Source of the DNA: Maccoyibacter sp900556645
Lineage (GTDB): Bacteria > Bacillota > Clostridia > Lachnospirales > Lachnospiraceae
DNA length: 64,000 nucleotides
NCBI GenBank assembly: GCA_958349535.1
Contig: CATWDJ010000003.1
Location: forward strand, 62,001-126,000
Direction of reading: 5' to 3'
In this document: positions 41,216 to 50,238 of the stretch, piece by piece
Position numbering within the stretch: position 1 is the first letter of the stretch
How the letters are laid out: each line of letters begins with the position of its first letter
Notes under the pieces: model-generated
What the model saw: the letters and a program-made list of their open reading frames with translations, nothing else
The model's database searches: none
Told to the model about the DNA's origin: nothing
Program-made: the position numbers and the translations under genes

Positions 41216-44080
41216 ATGCCTGAAATGAGTAAAGCAGTCATCCCACCACATATGGGAGACAAAAATCCAAGTGAGAAAATTTTAAAGCTGGGAAAAAAGA
41301 TTACCGATGTTATGGCACACAAGATGAAAGGAGTTACGGTAGACGATGCAGAGTACTGGGGACTGGCAGAAATCGTAACGGAGGAAATGGCAGACATTGC
41401 ACTGACCATGGAATTGCGTCATCACTATAAAATAGAAGAACTCTGGAAGATGAATCACGTGACAGAAGAAGGAAAAGAGCATTTCCAGAAGGTCTTAGAT
41501 GAGATGGCTTACATCGGATTGATTGAGTATGATTATGGTAATAACTATGATCATAACGGAGCAATTCCAGGACCGACAGACCGAAGATACTGTCTGCCGA
41601 TGTTTGTGCCGGGTTCCGCAGAATTATTCAATATGGAAGAGGGACCGGAAGGAAATAAACGTCTGAGAGAGCATCCGGCGTTGGCAAGCTTCTTTGAGCG
41701 TATGACCTTTGTTCCGTTGGATGGACTTACCCATATGGTGCCACCGGGAGGTGCGGGAATTGGTATGCATGTCATTCCAGTGGAAAAAGCCATCAAAATG
41801 GAACCGGGAACCATGGATTTAGAACAGATTTCCTATTGGTTAAAAAAATACGAAGGACATATCGGTGTGGGACAGTGTTCCTGTCGTGCCAGCAGAAAAG
41901 CTCTTAACGAAGGCTGTGCCGATGATGAGATGAACTGGTGCGTTGGCGTAGGTGATTTTGCAGATTATTGCCGTGAGACCGGAAAGGGTCATGATATTAC
42001 CTATGAAGAGGCAATGGAGATTTTCAAAAAAGCAGAGGACAATGGATTTGTTCACCAGATTACAAACATCGATGGTGAGAACAAAATTTTTGGTATCTGT
42101 AACTGTAATGTCAATATCTGTAATGCCCTTAGAACATCACAGTTGTTCAACACCCCGAATATGAGCCGCAGTGCTTACACAGCAAAAGTAGAAAAAGACA
42201 AATGTGTTGCCTGTGGTAAATGTGTAGAATACTGTCCGGCAGGAGCAGTAAAACTGGGACAGAAGCTCTGCAAAAAGGACGGTACAGAGGTAGAATATCC
42301 AAAACATGTGCTTCCGGATAAGGTAAACTGGGGACCGGATAAATATGATGAGGATTATAGAGATAACAACCGTATCAACTGTTATGAAACAGGTACTGCA
42401 CCGTGTAAAGCAGCCTGTCCTGCCCACATTGCGGTACAGGGATATATCCAGAAAGCAAAAGAGGGCAAATATCGGGAAGCATTAGCACTAATCAAAAAAG
42501 ATAATCCATTCCCTGCAATCTGTGGACGTGTATGTAACAGAAGATGTGAAATGGCTTGTACTCGTGGAACCATAGATCAGGCAGTAGCCATCGATGACAT
42601 CAAAAAGTTCATTGCAGAGCAGGATTTAAGAGAGGAAACCAGATACATACCGGAGGTTGTGATAGCTTCCAGCCGTCTAACGCAATGGGAGCAGAAAATA
42701 GCAATTATTGGAGCTGGTCCGGCAGGTCTTTCCTGTGCATACTATCTGGCAACCAAAGGATATAAACCAACCGTATTTGAAAAACAAAGCCGACCGGGCG
42801 GAATGATGACCTATGGTATTCCATCCTATAAATTGGAAAAAGATGTTATTGAGGCGGAAATCGATGTGCTTCGTGAATTGGGCGTAGAAATCCGTTGCGG
42901 TGTGGAAGTGGGAAAAGATATAACCTTAGAGGAACTTCGCAGTCAGGGATATCAAGCCTTTTATGTGGCAATCGGATGTCAGGGGGGCAAGATTCCGCCG
43001 ATTCCGGGCAATGATGCAGAGGGCATTGATATTGCAGTAAGCTTCCTTCATAGAGCAACGGAAAATCAGGAGCAGAAGATGGAAGGAAGAATCGTGGTTG
43101 TTGGTGGAGGTAACGTGGCTATCGACTGTGCAAGAACCGCACACCGCTTTGGCTCCAAGGAAGTGTCCATGTACTGTCTGGAATCCAGAGATACTATGCC
43201 AGCATCTTTAGATGAGATTAAAGAGACCTTAGAAGAGGATATTGCTATCAATAATAGCTGGGGACCAAAGGAAATTCTAAAAGATGAATTTGGAAAAGTA
43301 AAAGCAATCGTCTTCAAAAAATGTACTTCTGTTAAAGACGAAACCGGAAAATTCAATCCACAGTATGATGAGAATAATACGGTTACCGTAGAATGTGAGA
43401 ATATTATTTTTGCTATCGGACAGGGAATCGAATGGGGAAATCTGTTAGAAGGCTCCAAGGTAGAATTCTGGCATGGCAATTATCCGGTGGCAGATGCGTT
43501 GACCTATCAGACCGCAGAGCCGGATATCTTTGTAGGAGGAGATGTTTACAGCGGACCGAAGTTCGTAATAGATGCTATTGAGGCAGGAAAGAATGCAGCA
43601 GAATCCTTACACCGCTATGTACATCCGGGTGCAAGCATGACCATTGGACGGAACCGTCGCGACTTCCATGAACTCAACAAAGAGGATATTGCTGTGGAGA
43701 ATTACGATACAGCAGGAAGACAGGAAGCAGGACTGGACAACAGCATTGACCATAAGATGTCCTTCCGGGATGTGCATAAGACTTTGACGGCAGAACAGGT
43801 GCATGCAGAAGCAAGCCGTTGCTTAAGCTGTGGAGCCTCTGTGGTGGATGAGAATAAGTGTATCGGATGTGGTGTCTGCACAACCAAATGTGAATTTGAT
43901 GCCATCAAGCTGCACAGAGACCATCCGGAAATGACAAATATGCGTAAATCGGAGGATAAGTTTAAAGCAATTGGACCATATGCGGTAAAACGTGCCATCA
44001 AGATTGCCTTTGCACCAAAAACGGAGGCAGAAAAACAGGCACAGAGAGAGCATAAAGAATATAAGCGAAACCATAAATAA
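41216..44080 (+). CDS. Multidomain iron-sulfur/FAD oxidoreductase (GltD-like core)
   Basis: The 954-residue protein has, in order: an N-terminal domain of about 210 residues; a Cys-rich segment (C221, C223, C234, C242, C252, C295, C297, C302); a ferredoxin motif C330-x2-C-x2-C-x3-CP; a GltD-type cysteine segment (PCKAACPAHIAVQGYIQ, ICGRVCNRRCEMAC); an FAD site GAGPAGLSCAYYL (around residue 499); an NAD(P) site VVVGGGNVAIDCART; and a C-terminal ferredoxin (CLSCGASV, CIGCGVCTTKCEFDA). This flavoprotein probably moves electrons between NAD(P)H and low-potential clusters, and may reduce the activase or its partners. It closes the operon before a terminator. Confidence 0.85.
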   Translation: MPEMSKAVIPPHMGDKNPSEKILKLGKKITDVMAHKMKGVTVDDAEYWGLAEIVTEEMADIALTMELRHHYKIEELWKMNHVTEEGKEHFQKVLDEMAYIGLIEYDYGNNYDHNGAIPGPTDRRYCLPMFVPGSAELFNMEEGPEGNKRLREHPALASFFERMTFVPLDGLTHMVPPGGAGIGMHVIPVEKAIKMEPGTMDLEQISYWLKKYEGHIGVGQCSCRASRKALNEGCADDEMNWCVGVGDFADYCRETGKGHDITYEEAMEIFKKAEDNGFVHQITNIDGENKIFGICNCNVNICNALRTSQLFNTPNMSRSAYTAKVEKDKCVACGKCVEYCPAGAVKLGQKLCKKDGTEVEYPKHVLPDKVNWGPDKYDEDYRDNNRINCYETGTAPCKAACPAHIAVQGYIQKAKEGKYREALALIKKDNPFPAICGRVCNRRCEMACTRGTIDQAVAIDDIKKFIAEQDLREETRYIPEVVIASSRLTQWEQKIAIIGAGPAGLSCAYYLATKGYKPTVFEKQSRPGGMMTYGIPSYKLEKDVIEAEIDVLRELGVEIRCGVEVGKDITLEELRSQGYQAFYVAIGCQGGKIPPIPGNDAEGIDIAVSFLHRATENQEQKMEGRIVVVGGGNVAIDCARTAHRFGSKEVSMYCLESRDTMPASLDEIKETLEEDIAINNSWGPKEILKDEFGKVKAIVFKKCTSVKDETGKFNPQYDENNTVTVECENIIFAIGQGIEWGNLLEGSKVEFWHGNYPVADALTYQTAEPDIFVGGDVYSGPKFVIDAIEAGKNAAESLHRYVHPGASMTIGRNRRDFHELNKEDIAVENYDTAGRQEAGLDNSIDHKMSFRDVHKTLTAEQVHAEASRCLSCGASVVDENKCIGCGVCTTKCEFDAIKLHRDHPEMTNMRKSEDKFKAIGPYAVKRAIKIAFAPKTEAEKQAQREHKEYKRNHK

Positions 44081-44096
44081 TCATTCCTAAAAGAAG

Positions 44097-44128
44097 AGGG
44101 TGTCCCCATTACTGGGGCACCCTTTTTA
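44097..44128 (+). terminator. Terminator of the dehydratase-like operon
   Basis: AGGGTGTCCCC pairs with GGGGCACCCT around ATTACT, followed by a T run. Confidence 0.9.
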
Positions 44129-44150
44129 TGTTCAACCATCTTCTTCTGTA

Positions 44151-44180
44151 TTGAAAATCCTAAATAGCATATGTTATACT
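44151..44180 (+). promoter_or_regulatory. Promoter for the topoisomerase-folate operon
   Basis: TTGAAA (44151-44156) and TATACT (44175-44180) are 18 bp apart, 49 nt before the first ATG. Confidence 0.55.
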
Positions 44181-44228
44181 AAACAAGTATGGCAAATTTT
44201 GCTATGAATCAGAGAAAGAGGGACGAAA

Positions 44229-46151
44229 ATGGCAGGAAAACAGACATATGATGCCGAAAATATAGCAGTATTAGAAGGATTGGAAGCGGTCAGAAAAAGA
44301 CCGGGTATGTATATTGGAAGTGTTACCAGAAAAGGATTGAATCATCTGATTTATGAGATTGTAGATAATGCGGTGGACGAGCATCTGGCAGGAGTCTGCG
44401 ATACCATATGGGTTACTTTGGAAGCAGATGGCTCCTGTACCGTAGAGGATAACGGACGGGGAGTTCCGGTGGGAATGCATCAAAAGGGTGTCTCAGCGGC
44501 GAGATTAGTGTTTACCACCCTTCATGCCGGAGGCAAGTTCGACGATTCGGCCTATAAGACCAGCGGTGGTCTCCACGGGGTAGGTTCCTCGGTGGTCAAT
44601 GCACTGTCCACTTATATGGACGTAGAAATCAGCAGAGAGGGTGCGATACATCACGACCGCTATGAGCGGGGAATTCCGGTGATTGAATTGGAGAATGGAT
44701 TGCTTCCTGTGATTGGAAAGACCAAAAAGACAGGAACAAAAATCAATTTTTTGCCGGATCCGGAGATTTTTGAAAAGACAAGATTTAAAGAAGATGAGGT
44801 CAAAAGTCGTCTCCATGAGACTGCCTACCTGAATCCCCAGTTGACCATTATCTATGAGGACAAGCGAGGCGAGGAAACCGAACATATTGAATACCATGAG
44901 GAGGAGGGAATTATCGGTTTCGTCAAGGATTTGAATAAGAAATGTGAAAGACTTCATGATGTGATTTATTTTCAAGGGGTCAGCGAAGGTATTACGGTGG
45001 AGGCGGCAATCCAGTATACCACGGAATTTCATGAGAATATTTTTGGATTCTGTAACAATATTTACAATGCCGAGGGCGGAGCTCATATCACCGGATTTAA
45101 GACGGTGTTTACCAATATTATCAACCAGTATGCCAGAGAGTTGGGAATTCTCAAGGAGAAGGATGCCAATTTTACCGGAGCAGATGTGAGAAATGGTATG
45201 ACAGCGGTGGTTTCCATCAAGCATCCTGATCCGAGATTTGAGGGACAGACCAAGACGAAGTTGGATAATCAGGATGCGACAAGGGCTACTGCAAAGATTA
45301 CCGGAGATGAGATTCAGTTGTACTTTGACCGGAATCTGGAAGTGTTAAAGGCGGTAATTTCCTGTGCGGAAAAGGCGGCGAAAATCCGCAAGACAGAGGA
45401 ACGTGCCAAAACAAATCTTTTAACCAAGCAGAAGTTTTCCTTTGATTCCAACGGAAAGCTGGCAAACTGTGAGAGCAGAGATGCCTCTAAATGCGAAATC
45501 TTTATCGTAGAGGGAGATTCTGCGGGAGGCTCGGCAAAGACGGCAAGAGACCGGAATTATCAGGCTATTTTGCCGATTCGGGGTAAGATATTGAACGTGG
45601 AAAAAGCCACCATTGACAAAGTCCTTGCCAATGCGGAGATTAAAACCATGATTAATGCCTTTGGCTGTGGATTTTCCGAGGGCTACGGCAATGACTTTGA
45701 TATTACCAAGTTAAGATATGATAAGATTATTATTATGGCAGATGCGGATGTGGACGGAGCTCATATTTCCACCCTGCTGCTGACGCTGTTTTACCGGTTC
45801 ATGCCGGAACTGATACAGGAGGGACATGTGTATATCGCCATGCCCCCTCTATACAAAGCCATCCCAAGCAAGGGCGAGGAAGAGTATCTTTATGATGATG
45901 CGGCATTAGAGCGGTACCGTAAGACTCATAAAGGTTCCTTTACTCTGCAAAGATACAAAGGTTTAGGAGAGATGGATGCTTCCCAGTTGTGGGAAACCAC
46001 CTTAGACCCGGAAACTCGTGTGTTGAAGCAGGTAGTCATTGAGGATGGAAGAATGGCATCGGATGTAACGGAAATGCTGATGGGAAATGATGTCCCGCCG
46101 AGACGGGCATTTATTTATGAGCATGCCAATGATGCGGAATTGGATGTATAG
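44229..46151 (+). CDS. parE: Type II topoisomerase subunit B (ParE/GyrB)
   Basis: The 640-residue protein contains the GHKL ATPase domain (YEIVDNAVDEHLAG, EDNGRGVPVG, GGLHGVGSSVVNALS), the transducer domain, and the TOPRIM metal site (IFIVEGDSAGGSAKTARDR, IIIMADADVDGAHISTLLL). ParE and GyrB are hard to tell apart by sequence alone. The topoisomerase IV call rests on the partner gene, 11 bp downstream, which lacks a GyrA box. Confidence 0.85.
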   Translation: MAGKQTYDAENIAVLEGLEAVRKRPGMYIGSVTRKGLNHLIYEIVDNAVDEHLAGVCDTIWVTLEADGSCTVEDNGRGVPVGMHQKGVSAARLVFTTLHAGGKFDDSAYKTSGGLHGVGSSVVNALSTYMDVEISREGAIHHDRYERGIPVIELENGLLPVIGKTKKTGTKINFLPDPEIFEKTRFKEDEVKSRLHETAYLNPQLTIIYEDKRGEETEHIEYHEEEGIIGFVKDLNKKCERLHDVIYFQGVSEGITVEAAIQYTTEFHENIFGFCNNIYNAEGGAHITGFKTVFTNIINQYARELGILKEKDANFTGADVRNGMTAVVSIKHPDPRFEGQTKTKLDNQDATRATAKITGDEIQLYFDRNLEVLKAVISCAEKAAKIRKTEERAKTNLLTKQKFSFDSNGKLANCESRDASKCEIFIVEGDSAGGSAKTARDRNYQAILPIRGKILNVEKATIDKVLANAEIKTMINAFGCGFSEGYGNDFDITKLRYDKIIIMADADVDGAHISTLLLTLFYRFMPELIQEGHVYIAMPPLYKAIPSKGEEEYLYDDAALERYRKTHKGSFTLQRYKGLGEMDASQLWETTLDPETRVLKQVVIEDGRMASDVTEMLMGNDVPPRRAFIYEHANDAELDV

Positions 46152-46162
46152 GAGGTTAGGAC

Positions 46163-48400
46163 ATGGAAGTAAAAGAGCATTTGATAAAAACAGAATATTC
46201 TGAGGTTATGCAAAAATCTTACATCGACTATGCAATGAGTGTCATTGTGGCACGTGCCCTGCCGGATATCCGGGACGGTTTAAAGCCGGTACAGCGACGT
46301 ACCCTTTATGATATGTATGAACTGGGCATCCGGTACGATAAACCATACCGGAAAAGTGCCAGAATCGTAGGAGATACCATGGGTAAGTATCATCCTCACG
46401 GTGACAGTTCCATCTATGAAGCTTTGGTAGTCATGTCTCAGGAATTCAAAAAAGGACTGCCGCTGGTGGACGGGCACGGTAATTTCGGTTCCATCGAGGG
46501 AGACGGAGCCGCAGCCATGCGTTATACCGAAGCAAGACTGCAAAAGATTACCCAGGAGGCATATCTGGCAGATTTGGACAAGGATGTAGTGGATTTTGTA
46601 CCGAACTTCGATGAAACAGAGAAGGAGCCGGAGGTACTTCCGGTGAAGGTGCCTAACATTCTAATCAACGGAGCAGAGGGAATCGCCGTAGGTATGGCAA
46701 CCAGTATTCCGCCGCACAATTTCGGAGAAGTTATTGAAGGTGTCAAGGCGTACATGAAAAATCCAGACATCAACACTGAGCAGATGATGGAATATATCAA
46801 GGGACCGGATTTTCCAACGGGAGGAATTGTCACCAACAAGGACGATTTGCTGGCGATTTATTCCACCGGAGCCGGAAAAATCAAAATCCGGGGAAAAGTC
46901 GAGATAGAGAAGGTAAAAGGCGGTAAAGAACGTCTGGTGATTACCGAGATTCCATATACTATGATTGGAGCCAATATTGGCAAGTTTTTAAATGATGTCT
47001 ACGGATTGGTGGAATCCAAAGCCACCAATGATATTGTGGATATCTCCAATCAGTCCTCCAAAGAGGGAATCCGTATTGTATTGGAACTGAAAAAGGGAGC
47101 AGATGCAGAAAATCTCTGTAACCTGCTTTACAAAAAAACAAAGTTAGAGGATACCTTTGGTGTCAATATGCTGGCAGTGGCAGACGGAAAGCCGGAGACC
47201 ATGGGTGTGGTGCCGATGATTCGTCATCATGTAAATTTCCAGTATGAGATTGCCACCAGAAAATATAAGACATTATTGGCAAAAGAGATGGATAAGCGGG
47301 AGGTACAGGAAGGATTGATCAAGGCATGTGATGTCATTGACTTGATTATTGAGATTCTCCGTGGCTCCAAAAATATCAAAGAAGCCAAGGCGTGTCTGGT
47401 AGAAGGAAAAACTGAAGGCATTAAGTTCAAATCCAAACAATCTGAGAAGGACGCGGCAAATCTGCATTTTACCGAGAAACAAGCAAGTGCTATTCTAGAA
47501 ATGCGTCTGTACAAATTAATCGGATTGGAAATCGAGGCCTTATTAAAAGACCACGAGGAAACCGTAAAAAATATTGCAAAATATGAGGATATTTTAAGTA
47601 ACCGTTCTGTGATGGCAAAGGTTATCATCAAGGAATTGGATGCTTTTAAAAAGGAATATGCCACAGAGCGGAAAACCGTTATTGACAACGTGGCGGCAGC
47701 AGTGGTGGAGGAAAAGAAAATCGAAGAGCAGGATGTGGTCTTTTTGATGGACCGCTTCGGCTATGGCAGATGTGTGGATGAAGCAGCCTATGAGCGAAAT
47801 AAAGAAGCGGCAGATGCGGAAAACAAATATGTGATTCCGTGTAAAAATACAGACCGTTTGTGTGTCTTTACAAACCACGGGCAGCTTCATATGGTAAAAA
47901 TTATGGATGTGCCATTTGGTAAATTCCGTGATAAGGGGCAGCCGATTGATAATCTGAGCAATTATGACAGCAGTCAGGAAGAACTGGTTTATCTTATGAA
48001 TCTGGAAAGCCTGAAAGAGAAAAAGGTGCTTTTCGGAACCAAGCAGGGCATGTTAAAGGTGGTGGACGGCAGTGAATTTGATGTGTCAAAACGGACCACG
48101 GCAGCCACCAAGCTGGGCGAAGGAGATGAGGTACTGGCAGTACATGCTCTGGAGGACGGTGACACTATGGTCATGCAGTCGGAAAAGGATTATTTCTTAA
48201 GAATTGACCCGGCAGAAATTCCACAAAAGAAAAAAGGAGCCATTGGTGTGCGGGGAATCCGTTTAGGAGCAGCGGATGTGCTGACAGCCATTCATGTGCT
48301 GAATCAGGGAGAAAATAGCAGTGTTATGGTGGGAGAAAAAGAAATTGTACTGAACCGGCTTCATATCGGAAAGAGAGATACCAAGGGCGTAAAGAAATGA
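46163..48400 (+). CDS. parC: Type II topoisomerase subunit A, GyrA-box-less (ParC-like)
   Basis: The 745-residue protein has the breakage-rejoining domain (ALPDIRDGLKPVQRR, the QRDR HPHGDSSIYEALVVMSQ, catalytic tyrosine in AMRYTEARLQ) and a C-terminal beta-propeller. Where gyrase subunits carry the QRRGGKG wrapping motif after the first blade, this protein reads EAAYERNKEAADAEN, so the GyrA box is missing. That and its shortness (gyrase A is about 820 or more) favour a decatenating topoisomerase IV. Its stop overlaps folC by 4 bp, tying it to the folate operon. Confidence 0.82.
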   Translation: MEVKEHLIKTEYSEVMQKSYIDYAMSVIVARALPDIRDGLKPVQRRTLYDMYELGIRYDKPYRKSARIVGDTMGKYHPHGDSSIYEALVVMSQEFKKGLPLVDGHGNFGSIEGDGAAAMRYTEARLQKITQEAYLADLDKDVVDFVPNFDETEKEPEVLPVKVPNILINGAEGIAVGMATSIPPHNFGEVIEGVKAYMKNPDINTEQMMEYIKGPDFPTGGIVTNKDDLLAIYSTGAGKIKIRGKVEIEKVKGGKERLVITEIPYTMIGANIGKFLNDVYGLVESKATNDIVDISNQSSKEGIRIVLELKKGADAENLCNLLYKKTKLEDTFGVNMLAVADGKPETMGVVPMIRHHVNFQYEIATRKYKTLLAKEMDKREVQEGLIKACDVIDLIIEILRGSKNIKEAKACLVEGKTEGIKFKSKQSEKDAANLHFTEKQASAILEMRLYKLIGLEIEALLKDHEETVKNIAKYEDILSNRSVMAKVIIKELDAFKKEYATERKTVIDNVAAAVVEEKKIEEQDVVFLMDRFGYGRCVDEAAYERNKEAADAENKYVIPCKNTDRLCVFTNHGQLHMVKIMDVPFGKFRDKGQPIDNLSNYDSSQEELVYLMNLESLKEKKVLFGTKQGMLKVVDGSEFDVSKRTTAATKLGEGDEVLAVHALEDGDTMVMQSEKDYFLRIDPAEIPQKKKGAIGVRGIRLGAADVLTAIHVLNQGENSSVMVGEKEIVLNRLHIGKRDTKGVKK

Positions 48401-49680
48401 CATATGAACAGGCGAGAGCATTTATAGAGACAACCAAACAATATGGAAGTATTCTGGGACTGGACAGTATCCGAAATCTGATGAGAGAACTGGGAAATAT
48501 ACAGGAGCAGTTACCTTGTATTCACATTGCGGGAACCAACGGAAAAGGGTCTGTGGGAGCCTTCCTATCAGCTATATTGACGGAAAACGGCTACAGGGTA
48601 GGTCGTTATCAGTCCCCGGCGGTTTTTTGCCAACGGGAAATCTATCGTATCGGAGAGGAAATTATCAGCAAAGAGGATTACGGAAATATTATAGAACCGG
48701 TACAAAAAGCCTGTGAGAGATTGGTGGAGGCAGGAAAGCCTCATCCCACTTCTTTTGAGGTGGAAACCGCCGCAGCATTCCTTTATTTTTATCAAAAGCA
48801 ATGCGATATGGTGCTGTTAGAGGTGGGCATGGGCGGAATCGAGGATGCCACCAACATCATTGAGAAACCGCTGTGCTCCGTGATTACCGCTGTTGGAATG
48901 GACCATATGCAGTTTTTAGGAAATACTTTGACGGAGATTGCAAAAGCCAAGGCGGGAATCATCAAAAAGGGATGTTCCGTGGTGGCATTGGCACAGGAAA
49001 AAGAAGTGGAAAAGGTCATAGAAAACACAGTCCAAAGAAAAGGTGCGAATCTGACGTTTGCCCAATGGAAAGAGATAAAAGCGGAATTTACGGAAGAAGG
49101 GATGGGATTATATCATCCCCGATATGGAAATCTGATGACGCAGTTAAGAGGAAGCTATCAGAAGCAGAATCTGGTACTGGCATTGGAAACCTTGGAAGTT
49201 TTGGACCGGAAAGGATATGTGATAAAGCCGGAAAAAGTAAAGACAGGTGTGGAAAAAGCCTGCTGGGAAGGCAGATTTGAAAAGATTTTAAAGGAACCGG
49301 AGGTTATCATAGACGGTGCTCATAATCCGGCTGCCGCAGAGCAGTTATATTCCTCCATACAAAATTATTTTACAAATCGAAAAATAATTTATATAATAGG
49401 GGTGCTTGCAGATAAAGAGCATGGTAAAATGTTAGAAAGACTTTTGCCTTTGGCACAGACATCATATCTGGTGACGCCAAATAATCCCAGGGCATTGTGT
49501 GCCGAAAAATTAGCGGAGGAAGCGGAAATGTACAGGGAACAGATTCATGTGGAAGAATCCGTAGGAGACGCTTTAAAAAAGGCTGTGGAGGAAGCCAAAC
49601 GTGAGGATGGAGTAGTGATTGCATGGGGCTCCCTCTCTTATCTGGGAGAAATCAGAGAAAGTATAGGAAAGTACAGGTGA
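48397..49680 (+). CDS. folC: Folylpolyglutamate synthase/dihydrofolate synthase
   Basis: The 427-residue Mur-ligase-family protein has the P-loop IAGTNGKGSVGAF (around residue 43), the second motif LLEVGMGGIEDATN, GMDHMQFLGNTLTEIAKAKA, and IIDGAHNPAA in the C-terminal domain. It adds glutamate to dihydropteroate or folates. It starts inside the stop of parC (ATGA overlap) and precedes folE by 6 bp. Confidence 0.95.
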   Translation: MTYEQARAFIETTKQYGSILGLDSIRNLMRELGNIQEQLPCIHIAGTNGKGSVGAFLSAILTENGYRVGRYQSPAVFCQREIYRIGEEIISKEDYGNIIEPVQKACERLVEAGKPHPTSFEVETAAAFLYFYQKQCDMVLLEVGMGGIEDATNIIEKPLCSVITAVGMDHMQFLGNTLTEIAKAKAGIIKKGCSVVALAQEKEVEKVIENTVQRKGANLTFAQWKEIKAEFTEEGMGLYHPRYGNLMTQLRGSYQKQNLVLALETLEVLDRKGYVIKPEKVKTGVEKACWEGRFEKILKEPEVIIDGAHNPAAAEQLYSSIQNYFTNRKIIYIIGVLADKEHGKMLERLLPLAQTSYLVTPNNPRALCAEKLAEEAEMYREQIHVEESVGDALKKAVEEAKREDGVVIAWGSLSYLGEIRESIGKYR

Positions 49681-49686
49681 AATACC

Positions 49687-50238
49687 ATGGATGAGAATAA
49701 AATTAAACAGGGAGTACGGTTGATTCTGGAGGGAATCGGCGAGGATTACAGCCGAGAGGGATTAGTTGAGACTCCGGATCGTATTGCCAGAATGTATCAG
49801 GAGATTTTCGTCGGTTTAGAGGCAGATGTTGCAGAACCGCTGTCGAAAACTTTTTCGGTACAGGACAATGAGATGGTGTTGGAGAAAGACATTGTCTTTT
49901 ATTCCACTTGTGAGCATCATCTGCTGCCTTTTTACGGGAAGGCACATGTGGCGTATATCCCGGACGGAAAGGTTGTGGGATTGAGTAAGCTGGCGAGAAC
50001 CGTAGAGGTCTATGCAAAAAGACCCCAGCTTCAGGAGCAGTTAAGTGCCCAGATAGCAGATGCTTTGATGGAGCATTTAAAGCCAAAGGGAGCCATGGTA
50101 ATGATTGAAGCAGAGCATATGTGTATGACAATGCGTGGAATCAAAAAGCCGGGGAGCAAGACCGTAACTTATGTAACACGTGGAGTTTTTGAAGAAGACA
50201 TGGAATTGCAGAACAAATTTTTTATGATGGTAAAATAA
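49687..50238 (+). CDS. folE: GTP cyclohydrolase I
   Basis: The 183-residue protein makes dihydroneopterin triphosphate from GTP. The zinc/active-site motif is STCEHHLLPFYGKAHVAYIP, followed by GLSKLARTVEVYAKRPQLQE and EAEHMCMTMRGIKKPGSKT with the second zinc cysteine. It lies directly before the HD-domain gene, whose ATG immediately follows the TAA. Confidence 0.97.
   Translation: MDENKIKQGVRLILEGIGEDYSREGLVETPDRIARMYQEIFVGLEADVAEPLSKTFSVQDNEMVLEKDIVFYSTCEHHLLPFYGKAHVAYIPDGKVVGLSKLARTVEVYAKRPQLQEQLSAQIADALMEHLKPKGAMVMIEAEHMCMTMRGIKKPGSKTVTYVTRGVFEEDMELQNKFFMMVK

Noticed and set aside
44505..45224. Long reverse-strand open frame opposite the topoisomerase B gene (about 239 codons)
   Set aside because: It lies entirely inside a strongly supported gene, has no family motif, and fits the shadow pattern of codon-biased genes. 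Similar shadows at 7458-8081, 31522-32100 and 11088-11708 were rejected for the same reason.
46163..48400. Label as DNA gyrase subunit A
   Set aside because: The GyrA box is absent after the first propeller blade and the protein is short for gyrase A; ParC-like was preferred.
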